Shown here one piece after another: positions 31,431-42,992 of a DNA stretch of 64,000 nt. The DNA lies in NCBI GenBank assembly GCA_052174455.1, contig JBQMRP010000057.1, forward strand, positions 140,278 through 204,277, given 5' to 3'. How positions within the stretch are numbered: position 1 is the first letter of the stretch; the number at the start of each line of letters is the position of its first letter. This DNA is from Arsenophonus sp052174455. GTDB lineage: Bacteria; Pseudomonadota; Gammaproteobacteria; Enterobacterales; Enterobacteriaceae. Made by a program: the position numbers and the translations under genes. The notes below the pieces were generated by a model. The model was not told the DNA's origin. It saw nothing but the letters and a program-made list of their open reading frames with translations, and ran no database searches.

Positions 31431-31904
31431 AAATACTTCTCTTACTCTATCTTCAGATTTTAAATATAAGAGGTATTACAAGCTAATTTTTCTCATCTGA
31501 GAATAGCTAATTATCACAAAACAAAATATAAGAGGTAACCAAACAATATGGTTTAAGGTTTAATTTTTTCAATATTTCAATAATATGACCTGATTATATC
31601 TATATTGGAAACAAAATGCATATTTAAATGCTTTTTGTAAGGTCTGAGTACTTCTGATCACAAGATATAGTTAAAGACCAGGAGTCTTGAATACCAGTAT
31701 TAACAATATCTGTTATTACCTAACCGGCATAGCCTTTTAATCACAATTAATGATACGTTTACTAAAATAACGCATTTTGTTTAACAAAGAAATATTGAGG
31801 TATAATCTCAATATTATTAAGTTTTAACAGCTACTAATACGATTACATAAATCAATATGTAAAATAGCTTTATTTTCTGTTTTATTTATTTTTTCTCTGC
31901 AAAA
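31431..31904. other. Unassigned AT-rich spacer
   Basis: About 470 bases between the ubiC remnant and an IS1595-like copy. Part may be unrecognisable N-terminal ubiC or its promoter; nothing specific was seen. Confidence 0.35.
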
Positions 31905-32330
31905 TATGCTGTTAATTGTAAAGATTATGTTAGCAAAAGTTGTTGTTTTGCTAGCAGAACAGTTTTATAGCCACTTTCTATTTTAATTATTGTGATTTTA
32001 AACAATCTACCTCAGGCTAGATAATTCGGTAAATAAATGGGCCTTCTACAATAGAATTTACTCAGATATCCTTTTAATCGGCTGATATAAGTGTTCACAT
32101 TTTGAATGTGGAATTACTTACCAATAACTCTGGTTATCCACATTTATTAGATGATGAGTAATTTATGCTGCTAGCAAAGGTTTTGTACCATTTTGCTCAA
32201 CCGAGCAAAGGATGGATTTTTTATCAATGACCGACTCAAAAAAATAGTCAACACACTTCGCATTAAACTTTTCAATAATCTTATACTCACATGACCTGTC
32301 AAGCTTGAATGATTAAAAGACTAAGATTCG
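31905..32330 (-). mobile_element. IS1595-like element remnant (copy e), cut by an IS91-like end
   Basis: Minus-strand IS1595-like remnant with a clear reading: 'IIEKFNAKCVDYFFESVIDK' followed by 'SILCS', and 'CEHLYQPIKRI' and 'ELSSLR' nearer the left end, matching a family pattern like 'HIQNVNSYISRLKRW'. It stops at about 32,330 where the IS91-like right end begins, so the IS91-like element arrived later. Confidence 0.7.
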
Positions 32331-32890
32331 TTAATAGTAACGAAATGAAATCGCTCTTTAATTTAACAGCAAAAAACATCCCTTTTCCTAAAGGGAAATA
32401 GGAAATCGGTTTACTTGATTTATTGTAAATGAAGATTTCATAGGAGTTTGTATTCTTTGATCTAATTCACTAATTTTATAGACATTAATTCTAAGTTTAG
32501 CTTAATAAGCATTATTTTCACATTTTATACATTCTTTTTGACAACAATTCTGCTGCATGTTTAGCAAAGCTCTCATTGATAAAATAAACTGTTGCTATAC
32601 AAAATGTATTTATACAAGATCTATTCGCATGAATCTCGCATTCATCAGAATGTGCCAAACCCTAGTTTTTCAGTTTTTTTCTAGCCGATCATCTTTAGAG
32701 TCTTATATACCTTCGGTAATAGTGTACCTTCTTGACGATTTAATAAGAAACTATAGCAACATAACATCTTAAAATGTCTCCTTGGAATATATTTAATATA
32801 GCACCCAATAATCTTTTTCTGTACCATAGAACTACTATAAATACCACAGAGTCCGGTTGTCTAGCAATGATATAGAATCATTCCTTCCAC
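32330..32890 (-). mobile_element. IS91-like element remnant (copy 2), 3' fragment
   Basis: Minus-strand 3' part of the IS91-like element. It encodes 'MLCCYSFLLNRQEGTLLPKV' with 'YK' following, then 'CINTFCIATVYFINESFAKH' and 'AELLSK', matching the C-terminal transposase region of copy 1 (1,291-1,530) and copy 3 (37,090-37,330), followed by the same terminal palindromes. The open frame at 32,557-32,772 on the other strand is a shadow. IS256-like copy C begins at its truncated 5' side. Confidence 0.66.
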
Positions 32891-32896
32891 GAGTTA

Positions 32897-34312
32897 TTAA
32901 CAAATCTAGTATATGAATGTTTAGGCTGTTATACTTTAATGCTTTGTAAATATGTTCTTCGTTCTTAAATTTGGCGTTGTTTACCACTATGGTCAAAGCT
33001 AAAATTCCTTTAGCTGATTCCAGCTTTTCTGAATAGACAGGAGCAATTTAAATGCCATTAAAATACTTATTTTTCTCGAACTACAGCGATGATTCGCGCG
33101 TTAGATTCATAGCCTCACACTGTCGCAAAACTTGATTCAATTGAATTCGTCTTTCTTATGATGCCCAGTGTGCTAATGAGAGGTCGTAGAATTCCATCGT
33201 TCTTATCAACCTTTATCTAAGCTTTTCATCGCTGCAAATACATTAAAAACATTACCAACAAGTATCAAAGGCTTTATTAGCAGCATTATAGTTCTCTGAT
33301 AAATATACCTCCTTCCGCAGCTCACCCTTAACTTTCAATTTTATGCCTTTAGGAGAAAAAGTAGCGCATTATCTATTTTATGTACCCAACAGCGTTAGCG
33401 CTAAAAATGCTTGGAATATCTTTGCTATTGCATTCTAGAAACTAATGGCACACCCAAAACACCCCAGGCTTCTGTAGCAAGCCTGGGAGGTATACGCTTA
33501 AGCAACATACTTTCAGGCCAATTAAGAAAATTCAGATCAGTTTAGTTCTGACTTTTTATAATCATTTTCGATTGCAACGAGCTCCTTATATCCATGCAGC
33601 GGAGATGGTTCCCATCTCCGCCCACTTTAACCAATAGGTAAAGTCGTTCAGTCTATACTAACAGAATGGAATATACTTTCCGCCAAAAAATGAACGTTAG
33701 GCGCATCGCTAAAATCAGGCAAGTAATATTACCTATTCTATTCAAACTATTGCTGTTTCAGTCTACTGATGGCGCTTGGCAAACTATATTATGAGCTTCT
33801 TATCGAGAAGCGCGACTCAAGGCCTAAAAAATCATCGGTTGAGATCTCTTCGCAGGTACAAGTAATGGGTAGTAATTTTTGACGCTTTTTGCGTATTTCA
33901 GATAAGGAAGCAATGAGCTATTGAAGGATGCTCTGTTTCTGCTTTTATTCTCTAATCTTAGTCGCTTTGATCTCAATATTATTCATACCAGTCTTCATGG
34001 ATTCACTGTAGCAAATAACTGTTATGATTAACGCAATGAACGCCATCAACAAGGTAGCAATTGAGCATATCATTGCAGCATGATTCAAGCAACGCCTTAA
34101 TAACGTTGTTATCAGTTACCTAGCACAATCACGGATAAATTCATGAAAGGAATCACGGTAATATTTGGTTTCACGAATATCTCTGCATGAGTAAATTCAT
34201 AGCATATGATCTCTCTGTTATTGAATCATCCATAAAATTAATCAGCAAGATACACCAGAATTTCTAAAGTCCCATAAACCAGAAATGAACCTAACTCGGA
34301 GTTAGTTGATGA
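32897..34312 (-). mobile_element. IS256-like element remnant (copy C)
   Basis: Near full-length minus-strand IS256-family remnant. Translation near 33,380-33,580 gives 'ESMLLKRIPPRLATEAWGVL' then, after a frame change, 'RCWVHKIDNAL', matching the family block 'GDGALGFWKAL...RCWVHKTANVLNKLP'. Both ends align with copies A, B, E and F. It has probably removed the first ~190 codons of aceE, which begins only after its right end. Confidence 0.74.
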
Positions 34313-34479
34313 TATACCTTCCTTCCAGTTTTCTGTAACTTTATATGAAATCTATTTCAATCACTTCTTTCAAGCAAAAATATCATAAAATGGTATAGAT
34401 TTATTTTATTTCTAAAGACATATTTCGCCTCTTATTTATGCACTAGTATTTTTGGAAAATCATCCTCACTAAAAGAAAA

Positions 34480-35730
34480 TAAATAATTTTTAATAAGAAA
34501 ATATTAGCAAAAATCTTTTCTCTTATCTTCATTCTAAATTTATTCTTGAATTTTATAATTTCCTACCAGGGTTCAATAGGATTAGTTAATTAGCGCCATT
34601 TATCAAAAAAAAATTCATAAAATACTTACAACAACCTAAGGTTTAAAAAACATTCTAGATTAGACAGTTTACCCTTTCCTTATATAACGCTAAAATAGAT
34701 AAACCTAAATCTAAAAGTGCTATCACGACTGTAACTTGTTAAAAGTTAGATAACCTTATTTTTGTGATTAATTATAACTTATAATGTCTTGATAGACTAG
34801 TTACTCTTAATGATAAAATTATTAATGAATTAAAAGATATTTTTAATGCTGCAGAATAAACAAGCGATTAAAGTCCTGTAAGTAGCTAATGGGATAAATT
34901 ATTGCATAAAAATATTTCATGTAAACTAATTTAGTTGATAAATAAAATTTTGGATAATGACTATTAAACATTTAAATTTAAAGATGTCTCTTATGTTTAT
35001 GAACACTTTCAATCGTTATCCTGAGATAAGTACACTAGTCAAGGATATAAACAATATAAAATCTAATCGTTAAACTGCACCTGGAATAACCCGAAAAAAT
35101 TTATAGTATTTTTAAAAAAATGCAAGGCGTTAAATGTAAGTTAATATTCATTTTAGATAAAAAATAAATCCTATATGTATGGGCGAGCGAACATTCCTGA
35201 AGGTAAAAGTATTGTCTTTCAGATGAAAAATCAAGCTAGAGAAAGGAGTTTATTATTTTTCTGATCGCTTTAATATCTTGGCAACAAATAATTAAATAGA
35301 AAATTGTCTTTATTACTTTTAAATAAAATTTATATGAATATAAAAATCTACCTGAACATCGTCAGGCATTAGGTGATATTTACCAGAATGAAATTCTATA
35401 TATTAAAAAATTAAATATTCTTAACCTAAGAAATTTTTGCTAATTATTAGCAATATAAGATAAAGAAATATCTACTATAATTATATTTATACATACTTTA
35501 AATATAATGTTAAAAATAACTTAATTAAAGATCATCTACTGCTAATCATTACTAATGAAGCATGTACTTTTGATATAGAAAGTTTATCCAGTTAGATTAG
35601 AATCTAGAGTTCAAATAGACAGTAGCACTGTTATCAAGATCGTGAAATGTACCATAAATATCGTGTGTGAGAGCGGTACTAGAGCTACGCTATTTTGTAG
35701 GTTTTCATAATCTAAGTACTGCTTTATACT
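34480..35730 (+). pseudogene. aceE: aceE pseudogene, first part (pyruvate dehydrogenase E1)
   Basis: AceE is the thiamine-diphosphate E1 subunit of pyruvate dehydrogenase. The plus strand, read through frame changes, gives 'LSSYLHSKFILEFYNFLPGF', 'KLDNLIFVINYNL', 'NDKIINELKDIFNAAE', 'DELLHKNIS-KLI', 'DNDY-TFKFKDVSYVYEHF', 'YGRANIPEGKSIVFQMK' and 'DKEISTIIIFIHTLNIMLK', matching E. coli AceE from about residue 190 to 550. The N-terminus is missing next to IS256-like copy C. It ends where the IS91-like element begins and resumes at about 37,560. Confidence 0.88.
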
Positions 35731-35739
35731 TTGTGATAT

Positions 35740-37510
35740 GTTAATTTTTTAGTAATTCATCTAGATGGCTCGGAAGAAATTTTCTAAAAAGCGGAAATTG
35801 GGTAAATCAGGAAGACAACACGCGACTTCACATATTACAACACCACCCATTTATTCGAAGTGCTTCATAATTTCCATCCTGAAATTAATGATAACAAAGT
35901 CATTGAATTTTTATGACCTCCAAAAAGAAAGTATACAAAATATATCTGAACTCGATCCCCAGTTTTTTCTTGATATACGAATATTATTCGCCTCTAGTCA
36001 GGATTGTCTGTATTTTTGAGCAAATAGACCAAAGCTAAATCAATTACGCTGGATACAACTGCATTGAAGTTGAGGGTAATTAAAAGTTATACTTTCTGAT
36101 AAATTTATCAGCTTATAGGGAACTAGAGATAACTCGTCTCCTTTGCTTATTGGACAAATAGAAATATAACTAAAGCAATAGACTTCACGAATACGAACAG
36201 GATGACAATTTTTATTTCTATGACAAGATATCCAGAAGATAATCTTCTCAAGATTTATAATGCCCGTTCAAATTAAAGTGCTTTTCACCATTAATAACGG
36301 CTGGAACAACTTTATTAAAAACACAATAAAAGTGTTAACTTGTAGTAGAAATCCATCTATCTGTTGAGCGAATTATTCTCTGCGGCAACTTATACCATAA
36401 TAAATATGCAGGTGTGTCGCTACCGCTATTCCTCTCCTAAATGCTCTAACAACTGTTTTTGCTAAATCTGTAAGTTAAAAATCTGCAGTTTATGGTGAAT
36501 TAAAACTACCGAGTACCATTAGCATAATAGATTCATATTTTATTAAACTATGACTGGTAAACATCACTTTCACTATCTCCATCTTCTTTAGTTTTTTAAC
36601 AATAACTCGTCGCTACTCAATGATTTGTTTTGCACTTTCACCCACGCTATGTTGTAGTGGATATATAAACAGGGCATTGAAATTAATATCTTCTGTGCCT
36701 TGCATACTTATGGTTGATAACTAAATCAATATCGGCATGTTTATATCTCCGTCATTCATGGTAATCTAGATATTAAACATACTGTATGGGTTGGATAGGT
36801 TCTTCAAAAAAAGAGTAGGCGAAGGGATCTAGCGAAAAGCTATCATCTAACTTCTGCGTTACAGCGTAACCTAATAAATACCAATAGGTCTTCTCACACT
36901 GTGGAATATCATCTACGACAGGAAGCAGCGCAACTTTATCTTAAACCACAAGTACAATCTTACTGGGAAAAGTTCGCTTTGCTAAAAAGACCAAATAAGC
37001 ATAATGTATAGTATGAAATAATTTGAGTACTATATCAGCCATATTCCCCTGATAGGAATTTTAATATATGTTACTATAATTTTTTATTGAATCGTTAAGG
37101 AGGCGCAATATCACTAAAAGTGTATAAGGTGCAGAAAAAAATAACGGCTCATAAAAAAAACTAAAAAATTAGGGTTCACCGTTCTAATTAACAGGATTCC
37201 TGTATACAGATCTCCTGCACAAATGCATTCTATATGGAAACAGTCTACTTTTTATAGACGATCAATTTGGCAAACAAGATAACGAAATTATTATCAATAA
37301 GAATTGAGAAAAATGGAAAAAATAATAGTTATTAAGTTAAACTTAGGATTAACGTTTCTAATATTAGAACATTAGGTCAAAAATATACACTCCGATGAAA
37401 TTTTAACTTATAATAAATCCAATAAACTAATGCTATTTCCTTTTAACAATAAGGAGTACTTTTGTCATCTCTTAAAGAGATGATTTAATTTTTAAACCAT
37501 AAATTTGATT
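35740..37510 (+). mobile_element. IS91-like element remnant (copy 3) inserted in aceE
   Basis: Plus-strand IS91-like remnant. From about 35,905 it aligns with copy 1 from base 1. It encodes 'AKSVS-KSAVYG'/'TTEYH-HNRF'-type residues near 36,470-36,530, 'GIEINIFCALHTYG' near 36,670-36,715 (family FCALHTYGR), 'LDIKHTVW' near 36,765, and the C-terminal block near 37,085-37,330. The right end carries small palindromes ('catctcttaaagagatga' near 37,470). The 84-codon open frame at 35,765-36,019 lies at its left margin; its nature is unclear (part of the element, or a small basic protein remnant). The element separates the two halves of aceE. Confidence 0.68.
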
Positions 37511-37559
37511 ACTACAAAAAAGATAAAAGATAAAATTTTTCAATAAGATATTAATTAAT

Positions 37560-38490
37560 TTTTGATACTGGTGATCCTGATTAGCTACTGCAGCATATAG
37601 CATAATAACCTATCTATGATCTTATTTTGTATTTATAATTCCATGTTTAGCTTTTCAGGGTGTGCTGACCCTATAGTAAATTTGAGTCTAGCAAACCTAT
37701 AGAGTTTTAATTAGCGGATTCAAGAAATTACATTGAATGGTGAAGACTTGCAGCATGAAGATTAGCATAGATATATTCATCGACTCTTATTAACCATAGC
37801 TATCTATATCTCTTATGACACAGATTCTATTTATAACATTTCTATAATTAGATATGATAGTTTAGTTTGTATCTATAGTGAAAAATAAAAAATATTTACT
37901 ATTAACTTTTAGTGTACCTTGAACGAAAATTATTATGTACCAACGGTTTACCCCTTCTGGTGCTGAAGAAAGTATTGATGAATATATCTATAAATTTAAG
38001 TTACTAAAAGTCAAAAAAAGAATAAAATTTATTTATTAGAATCAACCTCAATATTATTGAATATGTTCATAAATCTGCAAAACTTTATTTAGTGAAGACC
38101 TATTACTTTCGATATTTATCGTGTAATCTCATTTATCGAATTAACTCTTTAAGGAGAGGGTTATTAGCTTTGGAATATATTATATTATTTATAACTCTTA
38201 TATGATTTTTTATTAAAATTATGAATACTGTGTTTGCAGTTGCTTTAACAGGTTAAATGCTTTTGCAAAATAAATTCACTTCTACATTCTAAAAAGTCAT
38301 TGTCGTATTTTTGTACTGATAATGTTATAGTTGTTCAGAAACCGTGAAAAAACCTCTCTCATCGTTTTAAAGTTAACACTTTCTATGCGATAGTTGTTAC
38401 GGTGTTAGATAAATTAGCAATGCGTAGTGAAATAGATATGAAAATTGGTGGATAAAGATATCAAAATGCAACATATCCTAGAAAAATTAA
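37560..38490 (+). pseudogene. aceE: aceE pseudogene, second part
   Basis: Continuation of aceE after the IS91-like insertion. Readable pieces are a degraded 'IPFY-YYSMFGFQRIGDLCW' region near 37,600-37,680, 'SLVCIYSEK' near 37,860, 'TLNENYYVPTVYP' near 37,920 (family TLNENYHMPAMPEGAEEG), 'GAEESIDEYIYKFKLLK' near 37,960, and C-terminal pieces resembling 'ALGELAKRGEIDKKV' near 38,400-38,460. Multiple stops and frameshifts are present. Confidence 0.82.
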
Positions 38491-38518
38491 TCCGAGTTAA
38501 ACATAAGAGATAAAATAA

Positions 38519-40130
38519 ATATCTATTGAAATCAATGTTCTTGCTATTAGTATAGATGAAGTTGAAATTACCAAAATTATGTAAAAGTAGGCGATAAAAT
38601 TAATATTGAGGAATCATTAATTACTATAGAAAGCGAAAAGGGATTAACAGATGTATTCCGTTACCACAAGTGTGAATTATAAAAAAAATTAAAGTTGCAG
38701 TTGTTGATAATGTAGTAACTGGTAAGTTGATCATGGTTTTATATACTGAAAAGTAATAGAAACTAACGATAAAACAATTCCTCAGACGCAAATACGGATA
38801 AAACAGATAGCATTCATAGATGCAAGATCGAGAAATAAAGTGAATTAAAAAAATTTTTTGTACCGGATACTGATAATAATAAGGCTTAAATTAAGGATGT
38901 AACACTTAACGTTATTGATCAAATTGCTATTTAATAATGCTTTTTTAATATAAAAGATAAAAATCATCGATGAAAGTACCAATACCTTTTCCTGTGAAAT
39001 TAAATAGATCAGAATTTCTAAGGATGACGAAGTTAAAACTAGTTCACTTATTATAATTTTTACAGTTAATGCCACCGGGTGGCCTACGCCCCAGCTCTGT
39101 GCTAATGCGAAAACTAGCAAACACTAAAAATAGAAACAAAATTAGAAGCCTCTCACCCCCAATAAAGATTGGAATACTTCTGAGACTAAAAATAAATTTA
39201 TTCAAATGATGCGATCTGCATCTAACATCAAATATCCGCCGTTTAGCGTATGAACTTAATATTATATTTGCTTAAGCTAAATGAAATTGGGTAAAGGTAA
39301 TCTTCTTCGTTAAGACAGACGTTCAGGATTATATCAAAGAGGCGGTAAAACTTTCTGAAGCGAAAGCAACTATAGCGGGTAGTTTAGCAGGCCACTACTA
39401 CTATGGCCAAAAGTTGATTTTTATAAATTTATAAAGTTGAAAAAATTCAACTTTCTTGCATTCAAAAGATATCTAGCCTTAATTTAAGTTGTAACTCAAG
39501 CAATGATCCCACACCTGACTGTCATGGAAGACACTAATCTTACCTAAATAGAAAGCTTTCCGTAAGCAGAAAAATAAATAGATGAAAATTATAAACAGAA
39601 GTAAAATTACATCATTAGTTTTTGTAATAAAAGAGGTTTTATTCAAGGAATAGAAATGCCTAATTTCAATATCTAATTTTCTGTGGATGTTCAGCGATTA
39701 ACATTGAAAATATGTTAATATTAGTATTCCCGTTGATATTCCTAATATCTTGGATGGGCCTGTTATTTGAGATCTTAATAAAAAGGTATTATCGAGCTTT
39801 CCAGGTACTTGATGAAAGATCGAATAAAAACACGTGCCGGAAAATTAACTGAATCTAATATACAATGTACCAGCTTTACTATTTCTAGTTTAAGCAGTAT
39901 TAGTACGACGAGTTTTGCATAGATTATTAATCTATCAAAAGTTGTTATTATATATGCTTTCTTGCTTATTAATAAAAGCAGTATGGAATGCTAGTAAATT
40001 TATTTTACGTCTGATATTACCTATGTTAGTCTCCTTTAATCATCGTATTATTAACAGCGTTAGACGGTGATCACTTCATTAGTCGTATTCCATAGTTAAT
40101 GATTAATATTCGCCATTTTGTTATTACCTT
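38519..40130 (+). pseudogene. aceF: aceF pseudogene (dihydrolipoamide acetyltransferase E2)
   Basis: E2 core of pyruvate dehydrogenase. The plus strand begins near 38,519 with ATA in place of ATG and reads 'SIEINVLAISIDEVEIT', 'VKVGDKINIEESLITIESEK' (lipoyl domain), a second degraded lipoyl domain near 38,865, a peripheral-subunit-binding segment near 39,220-39,300, 'KVEKIQLSCIQKISSLNLS' near 39,435, and catalytic-domain pieces with 'DLNKKGIIELSRYLMK', 'CTSFTISSLSSISTTSFA' and 'FNHRIIN', matching AceF 'GCFTISSIGGLGTTHFAP' and 'LSFDHRVIDG'. The order aceE-aceF-lpdA is ancestral. Confidence 0.87.
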
Positions 40131-40345
40131 ACAGAAGTAACTGTACTTTGTCTATTTTATTTTAAAAATTACAGAATTTTTCTAATTCGTCTTATAATGT
40201 TGAGAGTTCTGTCACGTTAGAATACTTTCAATGATCTTAATAATTCTCTAAACTATTTGTAGTACATACGTTTCGATGGTTATATTTTTTTTCATCTAAG
40301 TGAGAGGAAGATGATCCCGTCGGATAACAAAAGTAAGAGGTCATG

Positions 40346-41770
40346 ATGAGTACTGAAATTAAAACCCAAGTAGTGGTTCTAGGTGCGGGCCCTGCTGGTT
40401 ATTCAGCAGCTTTTCGCTGTGCAGATCTTTGTTTAGAAACAGTTTTAGTCGAGCGTTATGCAACATTAGGTGGTGTTTGTCTTAATGTCGGCTGCATTCC
40501 TTCCAAAGCATTATTGCATGTTGCAAAAATAATTGAAGAAACCAAGGCATTAGTAGCACGTGGGATCGTTTTTAATGAACTAAAAACAGATATTAATAAA
40601 GTACAGTTGTGGAAAAAAAAAGTTATTGATCAACTGACAACTGGTTTGTCAGTGATGTCAAAAAATCGTAATATAAAAGTTATTAATGGGTTGGGTAAAT
40701 TTACCGGTACCAATATATTGGTTGTTAAAGGTAAAAAAGAGACGATAACCATAAACTTTGATAATGCCATTATTGCTGCGGGTTCACGTCCAATCCAACT
40801 TCCATTTATTCCTCATGACGACCCAAGAATATGGGATTCTACTGATGCCTTGCAACTAAAAAAAGTACCAAAACGTATGTTAGTAATAGGAGGCGGTATC
40901 ATCGGTTTAGAATTGGGTACCGTATATCATGCATTAGGATCAGAAATTGATGTTTCTGAAATCTTTGATCAAGTTATTCCCGCAGCAGACAAGGACATTA
41001 TTAATCTTTTTACTAAGCAGATAAGTAAGAAGTTTAATTTAATGCTTGAGACGAAAGTGACTAAAGTGGAAGCTAAAAAAGATGGTGTTTACGTTACAAT
41101 GAAGGGGAAGAAGACACCTGAAAATACACAGTGCTATGATATTGTTTTAGTGGCAATTGGTCGTGCACCCAATGGTAAATTGATTGATGCAAGTAAAGCG
41201 GGAGTAGAGGTGGATGACCTAGGTTTCATCCATACCGATAGACAAATGCGTAGCAATGTGCCCCACATTTATGTGATTGGGGACATTGTCGGTCAACCAA
41301 TGTTGGCTCATAAAGGTATTCATGAAGGTTATGTTGCGGCTGAAGTAATTTCTGGCTTAAAACACTATTTTAATCCAAAAGTTATCCCTTCAATTGCTTA
41401 TACTGAGCCTGAAGTTGCCTGGGTTGGTTTAACAGAAAAAAAAGCTAAAGAAAAAGGTATTACTTATGAAGTAAGCACTTTCCCATGGACTGCTTCTGGT
41501 CGTGCCATTACCTCTGATTATTCAGATGGTATGACTAAACTTATTTTTGATAAGGAAACTCACCGCATTATTGGCGGAGCAGTTATCGGTGTTAATGGTG
41601 GTGAATTACTTGGTGAAATTGGTTTAGCAATTGAAATGGGGTGTGATGCACAAGATATTGCATTAACTATTCATGCTCACCCGACATTATACGAATCAAT
41701 TGGCATGGCAGCTAAAGTATTTAATGGAAGTATTACTGATTTACCTAATTTAAAAGTAAAGAAAAAATAA
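40346..41770 (+). CDS. lpdA: LpdA, dihydrolipoamide dehydrogenase (E3)
   Basis: LpdA reoxidises the lipoyl groups of pyruvate dehydrogenase, 2-oxoglutarate dehydrogenase and the glycine cleavage system. I choose the second of two adjacent ATGs (40,346), which matches the family MSTEIKTQVVVLGAGPAG start and has AAGAGG five bases upstream; the product is 474 residues, as in E. coli. The FAD motif GxGxxG is at 13-18, the redox pair C45/C50 in 'GGVCLNVGC', an NAD-binding 'GGGIIGLELG' near 180, and the dimer-interface 'IHAHPTLYES' near the C-terminus. All catalytic residues are kept although aceE and aceF directly upstream are dead, so it probably serves another complex. An intrinsic terminator follows. 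Confidence 0.97.
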   Translation: MSTEIKTQVVVLGAGPAGYSAAFRCADLCLETVLVERYATLGGVCLNVGCIPSKALLHVAKIIEETKALVARGIVFNELKTDINKVQLWKKKVIDQLTTGLSVMSKNRNIKVINGLGKFTGTNILVVKGKKETITINFDNAIIAAGSRPIQLPFIPHDDPRIWDSTDALQLKKVPKRMLVIGGGIIGLELGTVYHALGSEIDVSEIFDQVIPAADKDIINLFTKQISKKFNLMLETKVTKVEAKKDGVYVTMKGKKTPENTQCYDIVLVAIGRAPNGKLIDASKAGVEVDDLGFIHTDRQMRSNVPHIYVIGDIVGQPMLAHKGIHEGYVAAEVISGLKHYFNPKVIPSIAYTEPEVAWVGLTEKKAKEKGITYEVSTFPWTASGRAITSDYSDGMTKLIFDKETHRIIGGAVIGVNGGELLGEIGLAIEMGCDAQDIALTIHAHPTLYESIGMAAKVFNGSITDLPNLKVKKK

Positions 41771-41821
41771 TTTATTTTATTTTAAATATATAAATTTATT
41801 ATTAGGATAATTTAATTGTTA

Positions 41822-41866
41822 ATATCTCTTTTATTTAACTCAAATAAAGGAGATATCTTTTATTTT
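41822..41866 (+). terminator. Intrinsic terminator of lpdA
   Basis: A 15-bp stem (41,822-41,836 with 41,842-41,856, one G-U pair) around the loop AACTC is followed by a T-rich stretch, about 50 bases past the lpdA stop. It marks the ancestral end of the aceEF-lpdA operon. Confidence 0.85.
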
Positions 41867-42289
41867 AAACATAAGAATAACATTCAATTCAATTGAATAT
41901 TCTTAAAAACATTAAATAATTAATACACATAATTATAATATATAAACTATTTTTGCTACCAATAGGTAATTTTATTTAGCATAGAGGCAGATTAATATAA
42001 AAACTATAGCAATATTCAATATTTATTGATCTTGATGAATATTGGCGGTATATAAATAAAATACAGTAAAATTAAATTCTGTTATTCGAAATATGGAAAT
42101 TACACTACTGGGTGTAATTGATATATGTAAATTATATTAAGAAATTTCTATAACCAAATACTTAATTTCTATCTAAAATATAGACAATTAGGCATTTTTA
42201 TTAAAAATCAACTAAAGAGAACTTCACATTAAAGAATACCGTAAGCGCGCATCTGAACATGCGGCATAAAATAATACTCAAACCCCCCT
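41867..42289. other. Unassigned AT-rich spacer
   Basis: About 420 bases between the lpdA terminator and an IS1595-like remnant. No gene or structure was recognised. Confidence 0.4.
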
Positions 42290-42890
42290 ATAAGTGGCAT
42301 TGTTGAAATCGATAAAATATTTTTCCCTGAACTTTTTAAAGAGAAACATTATATTCCACATAAGGGAAAGGTAAAAAAGGTGGATGAGTAGATAAAAAGA
42401 AATAATAAATTACGCGATCTTAATTGATCTAGATAAAGATGGGTCATTGTAACGAATAAGATCTTGAAGAGTTTAATGTAGAGGATATTAAGATATTTTT
42501 AAAGCTGATCATGGATAAAGATTTCATCATTTGCTTTAATGGAGCTAAATGGTACGAAACTTTTGCCAGCGAGCATAAAATTAGTTACCATGATCTAATA
42601 AGGCTGAATACTAATAGAATTATTTATTAAATGGGATTCCCCATATTCAAAATTTGAACAGCTATATTAGCCGATTAAAGAGTATGGGTTAAGTAAATTT
42701 CATGGTATAGAGTAATTTATTTACCAAATTATCTAGATTGAAAAGATTATTTAAAACCACAACAATGAAATACAGATATAACTAGAAATTACTCTACGAG
42801 CAAAGCAAGAAGTTTTGCTAAAAATAAGCGATCATCAACATGATCTGATTTTTTTTTAGAAACAGTAAATTCTGAGATATTCCATAATAC
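42290..42890 (+). mobile_element. IS1595-like element remnant (copy f)
   Basis: This is the clearest copy of the family, 5'-truncated. The plus strand reads 'LSGIVEIDKIFFP' (family GVVEVDETYF), 'KHYIPHKGK', 'ILKSLM', 'IMDKDFIICFNGAKWYETF' in adjusted frame, 'ASEHKISYHDLI', then 'NLNSYISRLKE' and 'KFHGI', 'IYLPNYLD'. The order, DE-motif and C-terminal 'RLK...FHG...YLPNYL' block support the IS1595 family. Several frameshifts are present. Confidence 0.72.
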
Positions 42891-42992
42891 TTAGTCAAAG
42901 TTGACGCAGGCTATTTTCTTATATGAATAGCAGCACTAATTTTAGTATGTTGTAGCTGCTTAATGATAAAACTTAATCATTAAAATATTTTG

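Noticed and set aside
38845..39120. 91-codon minus-strand open frame
   Set aside because: It is antisense to the aceF remnant, whose plus-strand reading matches lipoyl and subunit-binding domains; hydrophobic content is a by-product of composition.
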